From an uncultured Emergencia sp. (lineage in GTDB: Bacteria > Bacillota > Clostridia > Peptostreptococcales > Anaerovoracaceae): a DNA stretch of 7,355 bases. This document shows positions 1 to 5,232 of the stretch, one piece after another (position 1 is the stretch's first letter; each line of letters opens with the position of its first letter). A program made the translations under genes and the position numbers. A model generated the notes under the pieces. That model did not search any database and was not told the origin of the DNA. It saw nothing but the letters and a program-made list of their open reading frames with translations. The stretch lies in NCBI GenBank assembly GCA_902476665.1, contig CABSEO010000091.1, positions 1 through 7,355 on the forward strand, in the 5' to 3' direction.

Positions 1-2
1 GC

Positions 3-278
3 AGGCTGGACGGCTGGTCAGAATATTTCAGTCTTGAGAAGTGGCAGAAGGCCATAGAGGAAAGCGGAACCGACACAGCGTTCTATACTACAAGAGCACG
101 CTCCTTTGACGAGGTTCTGCCGTGGGATATCATTGATCCTTCCGTGACGAAGGCGTTTCTCAAAAGGGAAGCTCTGAAATCGGAAAAAGAAGAAACGACA
201 AAGGACTGCAGGTACGGCTGTGCAGGCTGCGGCATCAACAGCAGAGTGACCTGCACGCAGGGAGGTATTTATGAATAA
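3..278 (+). CDS. C-terminal end of a TIGR03960-type B12-binding radical SAM protein (5' partial)
   Basis: Open reading frame entering from the left edge in frame 3, with the last 91 codons visible and a TAA stop at 276-278. The piece reads FYTTRARSFDEVLPWDIID, then a lysine- and glutamate-rich linker, then a cysteine-rich tail. The 'R-FDEVLPWD-ID' stretch and a Cys cluster at the very end are typical of the C-terminus of the TIGR03960 radical SAM family, whose catalytic part would lie upstream of the window. The tail DCRYGCAGCG (Cys codons at 207, 219 and 228) has CX3CX2C spacing and may bind a metal or Fe-S cluster; that is inference. The enzyme's substrate is unknown. It overlaps the next gene by 8 bases, and that gene's Shine-Dalgarno (GGAGGT, 261-266) lies inside this coding region, so the two are probably co-translated. 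Family assignment rests on context plus the short tail. Confidence 0.8.
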   Translation, partial: RLDGWSEYFSLEKWQKAIEESGTDTAFYTTRARSFDEVLPWDIIDPSVTKAFLKREALKSEKEETTKDCRYGCAGCGINSRVTCTQGGIYE

Positions 279-942
279 ATATGTAATACACTTTTCTAAA
301 GAAGGGTACATCAAGTATACCTCTCATCTGGATCTGCTCAGGCTTTTTAAACGGGCTTTTAAAAAGAGCGGCATTGAACTGTGTTATTCAAAAGGATTTA
401 ATCCACATCCAAAGATGGGTTTTGCACAGCCTCTTTCTCTGGGATATACCAGCAGAGCAGAATTTCTGGAATTTGAGACGAAACAGTCCTGGAACACGGA
501 AGAACTGAGGCAAAGACTGGAGAGGGAGATGCCTGCAGGCGTTGAAATCTTTTCCTGTGCGCCTTTTACAGTAAAGGTGAAATCTCTGGCGGCAGCGACA
601 ACAGAAGCTTCTTATCTGGTGATATTTCCTGTGAAAGCGGATCAGGAGCGTTTTCAGCCTGTTCTTTCTGCCTATCTGGCACAGAGTGAGATTATGGCGG
701 AAAAACGGCAGAAAAAGACGAAAAAACTGGTTTCTTCAGATATCAGACCGAAGATCAGAGAAATCCGCATTGCGGAATCAGAGAATCTGGCGCTGGAAAT
801 GCGGCTGGACTGCGGCAGCTCCTCAAATCTGAGTCCGGAACAGGTGATTGCATCCTTTCTGCAGTTTGCAAAGCTAGACATTCCCAGATATGACATTGAA
901 GTGGAAAGGCTGAAACTGGTATTTGACGGTGTTGACATATAG
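271..942 (+). CDS. TIGR03936 / DUF2344 radical SAM-associated protein
   Basis: A 223-residue soluble protein. The N-terminal motifs YIKYTSHLDLLRLFKRAF (about residues 13-30) and SKGFNPHPKMGFAQPLSLG (about 40-58) are the signature of DUF2344, which occurs as a separate protein next to, or fused to, TIGR03960 radical SAM enzymes. Its biochemical role has not been established to my knowledge; partnership with the radical SAM enzyme is inferred from this recurrent adjacency, seen here as an 8-base overlap with the upstream gene. The ATG at 271 is set by GGAGGT at 261-266 with a 4-base spacer. The middle (about 140-160) is Lys-rich (EKRQKKTKKL). No membrane segment, signal peptide or cysteine cluster is visible. 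The length is normal for the stand-alone form. Confidence 0.9.
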   Translation: MNKYVIHFSKEGYIKYTSHLDLLRLFKRAFKKSGIELCYSKGFNPHPKMGFAQPLSLGYTSRAEFLEFETKQSWNTEELRQRLEREMPAGVEIFSCAPFTVKVKSLAAATTEASYLVIFPVKADQERFQPVLSAYLAQSEIMAEKRQKKTKKLVSSDIRPKIREIRIAESENLALEMRLDCGSSSNLSPEQVIASFLQFAKLDIPRYDIEVERLKLVFDGVDI

Positions 943-962
943 TTATGAGCGAAAGCTATATG
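936..962 (+). repeat. Inverted repeat over the DUF2344 gene stop codon
   Basis: CATATAG (936-942) and CTATATG (956-962) are perfect 7-base arms, extendable by a G-U and an A-U pair (T943-G955, T944-A954), around a 9-base loop. The left arm includes the TAG stop. There is no T-run directly after it, so it is not a textbook intrinsic terminator. It may act as a weak 3' end structure separating this operon from the promoter at 984. Confidence 0.45.
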
Positions 963-983
963 GGAATATATGTAAAAAATTAC

Positions 984-1012
984 TTGACTTTCCTTTTTTT
1001 CTGCTTTATGAT
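984..1012 (+). promoter_or_regulatory. Sigma-A-type promoter of comEA
   Basis: TTGACT (-35, 984-989) and TATGAT (-10, 1007-1012) are separated by exactly 17 bases, each hexamer one base from consensus. Transcription would start near 1019, about 17 bases before the comEA ATG, with the ribosome binding site GGGAGGA at 1024-1030. This is one of the best promoter matches in the window and suggests vegetative expression of comEA. Confidence 0.75.
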
Positions 1013-1035
1013 GGAAGGCAGAAGGGAGGAATTTT

Positions 1036-1722
1036 ATGGAAAAATTAAAATGGTACGCAAGCTTTCTCAGAGAGCATAAAAATGCAGTGAAGACAGCAGT
1101 GATCATCGTGATTGTGATTGCTGCTGTTTTGCTTTTTGGATTAAAAGGGGAAAAATCTGAATTGTCTGATACAATCTCTGGACAGTCGTCTGAAGGAACA
1201 TATCTGGAGGATTTTTCTGCAGATACAGAGGTTTCTTCGGAGAAAGAAGAAGCAGGACAGTTATCTGGTGAGGGAGATGCAGAGGAAATTTATGTGGATA
1301 TCGGCGGTCAGGTGAAAAAGCCGGGCGTGTATCCGGTCAAAGAAGGAACCAGGATCTTTGAAGTCATTGAACAGGTGGGAGGCTTTACGGAGCAGGCCGA
1401 GATTTCTTCTGTCAATCAGGCTGAGACGGTCACTGACGGTCAGAAGATATGGATTCCCTCGGAAGAAGAAGCCGGTGCAGCAGCTTTGGGACCGGGAGAC
1501 GCTGCTGTTTCCGGTGGAAAAAGAGCGGACGGAAAAATTAACATCAATACGGCTGACAGTGGTACTCTGCAGGAAATTCCGGGCGTGGGACCGGTGACCG
1601 CAGAAAAAATCATTGCTTATCGAACCAGTCAGGGAAAATTTTCGTCTATCGAGGAGATTAAAAATGTCAGCGGTATCGGAGAAAAGACCTTTGAAAAGAT
1701 GAAAGACAAAATTACAGTATAA
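1036..1722 (+). CDS. comEA: ComEA: membrane-anchored DNA receptor for DNA uptake
   Basis: A 228-residue protein built like classical ComEA. A short basic N-terminus leads into one transmembrane helix (about 17-36, AVIIVIVIAAVLLFGL), then an acidic Ser/Glu-rich linker (about 38-82), an SLBB domain (about 84-142: IYVDIGGQVKKPGVYPV ... QKIWIPSEEE), a Gly/Ala-rich linker and a C-terminal helix-hairpin-helix pair (about 166-228). The HhH region starts ININTAD and contains IPGVGPVTAEKI (181-192) and VSGIGEKTFEKM (211-222), whose Gly-hG motifs bind the DNA backbone. In B. subtilis ComEA binds incoming double-stranded DNA outside the membrane and passes it to the ComEC channel. No comEC lies within the window. 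The ATG follows GGGAGGA (1024-1030) with a 5-base spacer. The next gene begins 50 bases downstream with no terminator between them, so read-through is likely. Confidence 0.93.
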   Translation: MEKLKWYASFLREHKNAVKTAVIIVIVIAAVLLFGLKGEKSELSDTISGQSSEGTYLEDFSADTEVSSEKEEAGQLSGEGDAEEIYVDIGGQVKKPGVYPVKEGTRIFEVIEQVGGFTEQAEISSVNQAETVTDGQKIWIPSEEEAGAAALGPGDAAVSGGKRADGKININTADSGTLQEIPGVGPVTAEKIIAYRTSQGKFSSIEEIKNVSGIGEKTFEKMKDKITV

Positions 1723-1730
1723 CAGTATAA
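1715..1730 (+). repeat. 8-bp tandem duplication at the comEA stop
   Basis: CAGTATAA occurs twice head to tail (1715-1722 and 1723-1730). The first copy contains the comEA TAA stop. Each copy carries GTATA, the -35 core of forespore promoters. It may be a replication-slippage duplication. Confidence 0.6.
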
Positions 1731-1754
1731 CAGGTGAAGCTTCTGGTAAACCTA
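1725..1754 (+). promoter_or_regulatory. Candidate forespore (sigma-F-like) promoter for the BofC-like/spoIVB pair
   Basis: GTATA at 1725-1729 matches the sigma-F/sigma-G -35 core (GYATA). After 15 bases comes GGTAAACCTA (1745-1754), which fits the sigma-F -10 consensus GGnnAnAnTA at six of seven fixed positions. The start point would be near 1761, so the leader would be only about a dozen bases and begin at the Shine-Dalgarno, which is tight. In B. subtilis spoIVB is made in the forespore, so the location makes biological sense. The motifs are short and chance matches are possible. Confidence 0.35.
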
Positions 1755-1772
1755 TCCTTAAGAGGTGATATT

Positions 1773-2255
1773 ATGTTTAGCCAGAAAAAGAAAAACCATA
1801 CATGGATATATTTATGCGGAGTACTGCTGATCTTAATTCTTGCAGTTTTTATTCTTGTGGGTGCTGTCATCAGCAGAAACAGCGAGGAAGAGGCTTTACA
1901 GGCTAATCTGGAGACCCGCGCAGAAGAAAAAAGTCAGACGCAGGACAGCAGCGCAGCTTCCGCTGAGCACAGTGAAGAAACACAGACACCGGAAGCAACA
2001 GAAGACAGTGAACAGAAGGCCGATGCAGAAAAGGACGGGCAGGTTCAGTTTTACCAGTCATATTATCTGGTCAAATACGATAAAGATGGTATCAGGATCT
2101 ACTTCTCTGATGAAACGGGCCAACTGACAGAGCTGGAAAAGACAGCCATTGTCTATGAGACTTTGTCCGAACAGGATCAGATACGGTTCCGCGACGGCAT
2201 CAAGGTTGACACCAGAGACGATCTGAACAGACTGATTATGGATTATGAGAGTTGA
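1773..2255 (+). CDS. Membrane-anchored protein with a BofC-like C-terminal domain
   Basis: A 160-residue protein in three parts: a lysine-rich cytoplasmic start (MFSQKKKNH) with one transmembrane helix (about 11-33); a low-complexity Glu/Ser/Gln/Ala/Thr linker (about 36-90); and a compact C-terminal domain (about 93-160). That domain reads YYLVKYDKDGIRIYFSD ... TAIVYETLSEQDQIRFRDGI and ends NRLIMDYES. The order 'Y-V-dG-I-vy ... T-I ... LseqDQ ... GI-V ... L--L--dYeS' matches my knowledge of the BofC C-terminal domain. In B. subtilis BofC is a forespore-secreted inhibitor of SpoIVB; here the gene directly precedes spoIVB, which supports the call. The linker would place the domain outside the membrane. 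I chose ATG 1773 because AGAGGTG (1761-1767) sits 5 bases ahead; an in-frame GTG at 1734 lacks a comparable site. Inhibitor function is inferred. Confidence 0.75.
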   Translation: MFSQKKKNHTWIYLCGVLLILILAVFILVGAVISRNSEEEALQANLETRAEEKSQTQDSSAASAEHSEETQTPEATEDSEQKADAEKDGQVQFYQSYYLVKYDKDGIRIYFSDETGQLTELEKTAIVYETLSEQDQIRFRDGIKVDTRDDLNRLIMDYES

Positions 2256-2259
2256 TATG

Positions 2260-3285
2260 ATGTTTAGCAGAAAGTTTAAAAAATGTGTATTGCTGTTTCT
2301 CGGCATTGCTGCCTTTGTGTGCTGTACCGGTATATTTTTTCCGGGACAGCTTTCTGTGGTTACTGGCGGCAAAAATGTGGTCAGTGAGCGGGTTCTGATT
2401 CCCGGAGGACAGTCAGTGGGCATTCAGATGGATGTGGGTGCACTGGTGGTAGGTATGGAAAACCAGGAGGCCGGTCCCAGAATCGGAGATATGATTGTCA
2501 GAATCAACGGTCAGAAGGTAGAAGGGCCGGAGGATGTCAATGCAGTGGTGTCCGGAAGCAGCAAAGACGTGGAGCTGACAGTGATCCGGGACAAAAAATC
2601 TATCGATTACACTATTACGCCATACTATGACAGAGAAAGTGGGGAATATAAGCTGGGACTCTGGATTAAGGAAAAAATTGCCGGTATTGGCACATTAAGC
2701 TTCTATGATCCTGAAACTGATCATTTTGCTGCGCTGGGACATGGTATTTATGAGACAGAAACGGGTCTGCTGCTGGAAACCAAGTCAGGAAGTCTGCTGA
2801 ATACCCGGGTGAATCAGATTACGGCAGGCCAAAAAGGTGAACCGGGAGAGATCGGCGGCGTGGTATATAACTTTGAAAATCCTCTGGGAGAAATTGAAAA
2901 AAATACGGAGTTCGGCATTTACGGAAAGGCGGACGATTCCAGGGACTTTCAGCTGAACCGTCCCATGGTCATGGCATCCAGAAAAGAAGTGGAAAAGGGA
3001 GATGCCTACATTCTGACCACCATTGACGGAACCGAGGTGGAAAAGTTCAAAATAGAGATTACAAAAGTACATCATCAGAGCAGTGCGCACAGTAAAGGAC
3101 TGGAATTCAGGGTAACCGATAAAAAATTACTGGAAACCTGCGGGGGCATCGTACAGGGGATGAGCGGAAGTCCCATTATACAAAATAATCGGATTGTCGG
3201 GGCGGTTACTCATGTTTTCGTGAATAATCCGCAAAAAGGGTACGGCATTTTTGCAGAATGGATGGTAGAACAAATCGATAATTGA
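2260..3285 (+). CDS. spoIVB: SpoIVB: sporulation serine protease (PDZ + S55 peptidase)
   Basis: Numbered from ATG 2260, the protein has 341 residues. A basic start and hydrophobic segment (about 9-28) act as signal anchor; a PDZ domain (about 50-120, including VGMENQEAGPRIGDMIVRIN) and an S55 peptidase domain (about 130-341) follow. The catalytic triad is intact: His161 in AALGHGIYE, Asp287 in RVTDKKLL and Ser302 in GIVQGMSGSPII. The Asp-Ser spacing of 15 equals that of B. subtilis SpoIVB (D363/S378). In B. subtilis SpoIVB crosses into the space between forespore and mother cell and cleaves SpoIVFA, triggering pro-sigma-K processing. It is shorter than the 426-residue Bacillus protein, mainly at the N-terminus. 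Possible starts are ATG 2245 (overlaps the upstream gene), 2257 and 2260. I favour 2260 because AGAGTTG-5 bases-ATG mirrors the upstream gene's start region. The weak Shine-Dalgarno suggests translational coupling. spo0A follows, a conserved clostridial and Bacillus order. Confidence 0.95.
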   Translation: MFSRKFKKCVLLFLGIAAFVCCTGIFFPGQLSVVTGGKNVVSERVLIPGGQSVGIQMDVGALVVGMENQEAGPRIGDMIVRINGQKVEGPEDVNAVVSGSSKDVELTVIRDKKSIDYTITPYYDRESGEYKLGLWIKEKIAGIGTLSFYDPETDHFAALGHGIYETETGLLLETKSGSLLNTRVNQITAGQKGEPGEIGGVVYNFENPLGEIEKNTEFGIYGKADDSRDFQLNRPMVMASRKEVEKGDAYILTTIDGTEVEKFKIEITKVHHQSSAHSKGLEFRVTDKKLLETCGGIVQGMSGSPIIQNNRIVGAVTHVFVNNPQKGYGIFAEWMVEQIDN

Positions 3286-3293
3286 GTTCCCGG

Positions 3294-3300
3294 TGTCGAA
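3294..3300 (+). promoter_or_regulatory. Spo0A box upstream of spo0A
   Basis: TGTCGAA matches the 0A-box core exactly and lies 9 bases past the spoIVB stop, about 60 bases upstream of the predicted spo0A start point. Spo0A feedback on its own gene is known in Bacillus, so autoregulation is plausible. A 7-base match alone is weak evidence; the position raises its value. Confidence 0.5.
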
Positions 3301-3301
3301 T

Positions 3302-3321
3302 TTGTAGTAATTATACTACAA
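3302..3321 (+). repeat. Perfect 8-4-8 inverted repeat upstream of spo0A (possible operator)
   Basis: TTGTAGTA (3302-3309), spacer ATTA, TACTACAA (3314-3321). The dyad ends one base before the candidate -35 at 3323 and is followed by ATTTGG rather than a T-run, so it looks like a protein-binding site more than a terminator. A further half-site TTGTAG occurs at 3360-3365, just past the predicted start point. I cannot name the regulator. Confidence 0.6.
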
Positions 3322-3322
3322 T

Positions 3323-3351
3323 TTGGAGTAATTTGAATACCCACTTATGAT
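3323..3351 (+). promoter_or_regulatory. Candidate vegetative promoter of spo0A
   Basis: TTGGAG (3323-3328) and TATGAT (3346-3351) with a 17-base spacer. The -10 is strong (5 of 6) and the -35 poor (3 of 6, but with the key TTG), as expected of an activated promoter. Start would be near 3358, giving a purine-rich leader of about 64 bases. No convincing sigma-H promoter was found. Confidence 0.45.
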
Positions 3352-3405
3352 GTTTTCTATTGTAGAATAATAGTGCAAGGAGAAAGAAAAGAAAGAAAGA
3401 ATATC

Positions 3406-3429
3406 AAAGGAGGACAAATGTATGGGTAA
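3406..3429 (+). promoter_or_regulatory. spo0A ribosome binding site with an overlapping three-codon frame
   Basis: AAAGGAGG (3406-3413) is a near-perfect Shine-Dalgarno. Two ATGs follow: 3418, which reads ATG TAT GGG TAA and stops at once, and 3422, the spo0A start, in another frame. Spacers are 4 and 8 bases; 8 is the better one, so 3422 is the likely main start, but the first ATG could compete for initiation. Confidence 0.6.
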
Positions 3430-4225
3430 AATTAGGCTGGGACTGGTTGACGATAATAAAGATTTTTGTGAAGCCCTGCAAAATTTCTTTGAACGTCAGA
3501 ATGACACGGAGGTGGTATTTACAGCGCAGGATGGACTGCAGGCAGTGGAATCGGTTCAGAAAAATGAGGTGGATGTGCTGATTCTCGATCTGATTATGCC
3601 GCATCTGGATGGTATCGGTGTGCTGGAGGCTTTAAATTCAATGGAGATGAAACATTACCCGAGAGTAATTATGGTATCTGCTGTGGGACAGGATTCTATG
3701 ATTCACAGGGCAATGGATATGGGCGCTGAATACTATCTGGTGAAACCGATCAACACAGAAGTGCTGGTAAAAAGAATCAGACAGGTGATGAAAAGAGATG
3801 GAGAGACCAGAAATATCGTGAGCAGTCAGAATCTCAGAAAATCCAATGTGTACAAGTATGTGCTCAAAGAAAACGATCTGGAGATCGAAATTACCAATCT
3901 GATTCACGAAATCGGCGTGCCTGCACATATCAAAGGATATCAGTATCTGCGGGATGCAATTACTATTGTTGTCAACGATATGGACATCCTTTGCGCAGTA
4001 ACCAAAGAACTGTATCCTTCCATTGCCAAGCTGAATAATACTACGCCAAGCCGTGTGGAACGTGCAATCAGGCATGCTATTGAGGTGGCATGGAACCGTG
4101 GCCGTATAGAAACTATCGATGCGCTGTTCGGCTATACTGTTAAAAATGATAAAGGAAAGCCAACCAATTCGGAATTTATTGCAATTATCGCAGACAAGCT
4201 GCGTCTGGAACGAAAAGTGGGATAA
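3422..4225 (+). CDS. spo0A: Spo0A: master response regulator of sporulation
   Basis: A 267-residue protein, the same length as B. subtilis Spo0A. The receiver domain (about 1-125) has the acidic pair Asp10/Asp11, phosphoacceptor Asp56 in [12 protein letters not shown], Ser86 in MVSAVG and Lys108 in YLVKPI, so it should be phosphorylated. A linker (about 126-145) leads to the Spo0A C-terminal DNA-binding domain. This contains the conserved core [16 protein letters not shown] (165-180) and the recognition helix around [17 protein letters not shown] (208-224), which contacts 0A boxes. Phosphorylated Spo0A controls entry into sporulation and, in clostridia, stationary-phase metabolism. The start at 3422 follows AAAGGAGG by 8 bases. 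It lies 136 bases after spoIVB with its own control region (0A box, dyad, promoter candidate) and is closed by a strong terminator, so it is probably mostly monocistronic. Nothing is missing from the active site. Confidence 0.98.
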   Translation: MGKIRLGLVDDNKDFCEALQNFFERQNDTEVVFTAQDGLQAVESVQKNEVDVLILDLIMPHLDGIGVLEALNSMEMKHYPRVIMVSAVGQDSMIHRAMDMGAEYYLVKPINTEVLVKRIRQVMKRDGETRNIVSSQNLRKSNVYKYVLKENDLEIEITNLIHEIGVPAHIKGYQYLRDAITIVVNDMDILCAVTKELYPSIAKLNNTTPSRVERAIRHAIEVAWNRGRIETIDALFGYTVKNDKGKPTNSEFIAIIADKLRLERKVG

Positions 4226-4318
4226 CCTGCAGAAAAGCAGCATGGATTTATTACATCAGCAGTTTTTAATATGCTTGCGCAGAAAGTGAAGCGCAGTTTC
4301 CGGCACACATTATACCTT

Positions 4319-4354
4319 GAGCATCATTTCCGGTGGGACATGGTGCTCTTTTTT
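4319..4354 (+). terminator. Intrinsic terminator downstream of spo0A
   Basis: GAGCATCAT (4319-4327) pairs with ATGGTGCTC (4340-4348) in nine base pairs with one G-U, and the inner TTCC/GGGA can extend the stem. Six T follow directly (4349-4354). The stretch 4226-4318 between spo0A and this hairpin holds no gene and no stronger signal; it has only short hairpins such as CTGC-AGAAAA-GCAG. Confidence 0.85.
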
Positions 4355-4357
4355 CAC

Positions 4358-4386
4358 TTGAATTTACACCCGGCAGATGGTATGAT
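4358..4386 (+). promoter_or_regulatory. Promoter of the DUF896 gene
   Basis: TTGAAT (4358-4363), 17-base spacer, TATGAT (4381-4386), with TG at 4378-4379 forming an extended -10. It begins four bases after the spo0A terminator T-run. Start would be near 4393, giving a leader of about 37 bases. Confidence 0.75.
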
Positions 4387-4429
4387 AAATAGGATTAAAC
4401 GCACAGAATATGCGAAATGGAGGGCTTAT

Positions 4430-4606
4430 ATGGTAACAGAAGAACAAATCAGACGTATCAATGAGCTGGCAAGAAAATCTAAGACCGAGGCAGGGCTTAC
4501 TGAGGAAGAGAAGAAAGAGCAGCAGCATCTGCGCCGGCTTTATATAGATGCATTCAAGGCGAATCTGAAAAGCCAGCTTGATAATATAGAGTTTGTTGAC
4601 AAATAA
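4430..4606 (+). CDS. DUF896 (UPF0291, YnzC-like) small protein
   Basis: A 58-residue charged, helical protein: MVTEEQIRRINELARKSK, then TEAGLTEEEKKEQQHLRRLY and IDAFKANLKSQLDNIEFVDK. The order I-RINELARKSK, GLTEEEK-EQ--LR--Y and FK-NL--QL--I is the DUF896 signature, which forms a small helical hairpin. Function is unknown; in B. subtilis ynzC lies in the SOS-regulated yneA operon, but no LexA-like site or partner gene is visible here. The frame is open upstream to an ATG at 4271, but that start would run through the spo0A terminator and this gene's promoter. GGAGGG (4419-4424) with a 5-base spacer fixes the start at 4430. The gene stands alone between a promoter and a terminator. Confidence 0.93.
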   Translation: MVTEEQIRRINELARKSKTEAGLTEEEKKEQQHLRRLYIDAFKANLKSQLDNIEFVDK

Positions 4607-4619
4607 ATTTGTCGATAAA
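4592..4619 (+). repeat. Long inverted repeat over the DUF896 stop codon
   Basis: TTTGTTGACAAAT (4592-4604) and ATTTGTCGATAAA (4607-4619) form 13-base arms with a 2-base centre and two G-U positions as RNA. The TAA stop (4604-4606) lies at the centre. No T-run follows, so it is not itself a terminator. As DNA the arms hold two opposed near-matches to the 0A box (TGTCGAT on +, TGTCAAC on -). Confidence 0.6.
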
Positions 4620-4640
4620 ACACAGGAATAATCAGCAGTC

Positions 4641-4675
4641 AGAGAGCAGAGTTTTACAAATTCCGCTCTCTTTTT
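4641..4675 (+). terminator. Intrinsic terminator downstream of the DUF896 gene
   Basis: AGAGAGC (4641-4647) pairs perfectly with GCTCTCT (4665-4671). After one A/C mismatch the stem continues GAGTTT (4649-4654) with AAATTC (4658-4663), leaving a 3-base loop. Five T (4671-4675), G and four more T follow. A strong Rho-independent terminator. Confidence 0.9.
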
Positions 4676-4723
4676 GTTTTATCATGTAAGGAGAGAAACA
4701 AAAAGGGATAAGGAGGAATAGAG

Positions 4724-5167
4724 ATGAAAAAACTGCTTGCAGTAAATGTGTGTATGCTTCTGATCATGTTTCTGACTGCCGGTATGATGTCGAAACCGCA
4801 AACAGACAGCAGTACAGCAAAGAAACTGATTTCGGAGCGAATTTCCATTCTGAACAGCTATTACAGTGGTGAAACAGGAACTGATGAGGCAGAGAGCCAG
4901 CTGGAGCTGATTGAGTCTGGAAGGCTTCTGAGAGAAGATCGGGCACTGATGAAAGCTTTAGCCCAGACGGATATTGAAAGAATTCCCGAACATCGGGTGG
5001 AGATCAGAGAATGTGAAACCATGCAGTGCGGTATTGTAAAAGGTACAGCAGAAATTTCTTATGAAATGGAGGGCGTACAGGGCAGATACAGACAAAGTGC
5101 GGAATACTATTTTACGGGGGATAAGGAAGATGGCAAGATCAAGCTGACACAACTGAAAAAAATCTGA
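4724..5167 (+). CDS. Hypothetical secreted or membrane-anchored protein
   Basis: I do not recognise this 147-residue protein. It starts MKKLLAVNVCMLLIMFLTAG: two lysines and a hydrophobic stretch (about 4-22) that could be a signal peptide or membrane anchor. Cys10 lies inside the hydrophobic core, without a lipobox, so a lipoprotein is unlikely. The rest is hydrophilic: a helical, acidic middle (about 30-85) followed by alternating strand-like segments (VEIREC, GIVKGTAEISYEME, YRQSAEYYF, GKIKLTQLKKI). This helix-then-sheet pattern would suit a small NTF2- or cystatin-like fold, but that is only a guess. Cys97 and Cys102 are the only cysteines outside the N-terminal segment and could pair. 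AAGGAGG (4710-4716), 7 bases before the ATG, is a strong start signal. No clear promoter lies between the terminator ending at 4675 and the gene. The next gene has its own promoter. Confidence 0.8.
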   Translation: MKKLLAVNVCMLLIMFLTAGMMSKPQTDSSTAKKLISERISILNSYYSGETGTDEAESQLELIESGRLLREDRALMKALAQTDIERIPEHRVEIRECETMQCGIVKGTAEISYEMEGVQGRYRQSAEYYFTGDKEDGKIKLTQLKKI

Positions 5168-5196
5168 AAAAATTATTGGAAAAGAGCAAAAATACT

Positions 5197-5225
5197 GTTT
5201 ATGTGTGGGGGAATTTTGGTATAAT
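5197..5225 (+). promoter_or_regulatory. Extended -10 promoter of the nifS-nifU-mnmA operon
   Basis: TATAAT (5220-5225) is a perfect -10, preceded by TG (5217-5218), which makes an extended -10. The -35 region around 5197-5203 (GTTTATG) matches consensus poorly, as extended -10 promoters tolerate. Start would be near 5232. A second TATAAT at 5245-5250 lacks a -35 and falls inside an inverted repeat. Confidence 0.7.
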
Positions 5226-5232
5226 AGTTTCA

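Noticed and set aside
672..1106. Long open frame on the - strand across the DUF2344 gene and comEA start
   Set aside because: Shadow of two well-supported + strand genes; it has no family resemblance and crosses a clear promoter.
1734..1772. GTG start at 1734 for the BofC-like protein
   Set aside because: Poor ribosome binding site, and it would add residues before the lysine-rich start of the membrane helix; ATG 1773 has AGAGGTG at ideal spacing.
3302..3321. Rex, BlaI/CopY or PerR operator
   Set aside because: The spacing or half-site sequence does not fit: Rex needs TTGTTAA-4-TTAACAA, BlaI/CopY TACA-2-TGTA, and PerR a 7-1-7 repeat.
3331..3370. Sigma-H promoter for spo0A (GAAT cores at 3335 and 3365)
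   Set aside because: The -10-like GTAGAATAA at 3362-3370 fits, but no AGGA-type -35 occurs at the required 11-12 base spacing for either core.
3638..4243. 201-codon open frame on the - strand within spo0A
   Set aside because: Antisense shadow of spo0A; composition is unlike a real protein and no ribosome binding site supports it.
4226..4318. Small RNA or gene between spo0A and its terminator
   Set aside because: No promoter, ribosome binding site or conserved structure seen; best read as the spo0A 3' untranslated region.
4271..4429. N-terminal extension of the DUF896 protein to an ATG at 4271
   Set aside because: It would span the spo0A terminator and the DUF896 promoter; the family begins at the ATG at 4430, which has a good Shine-Dalgarno.
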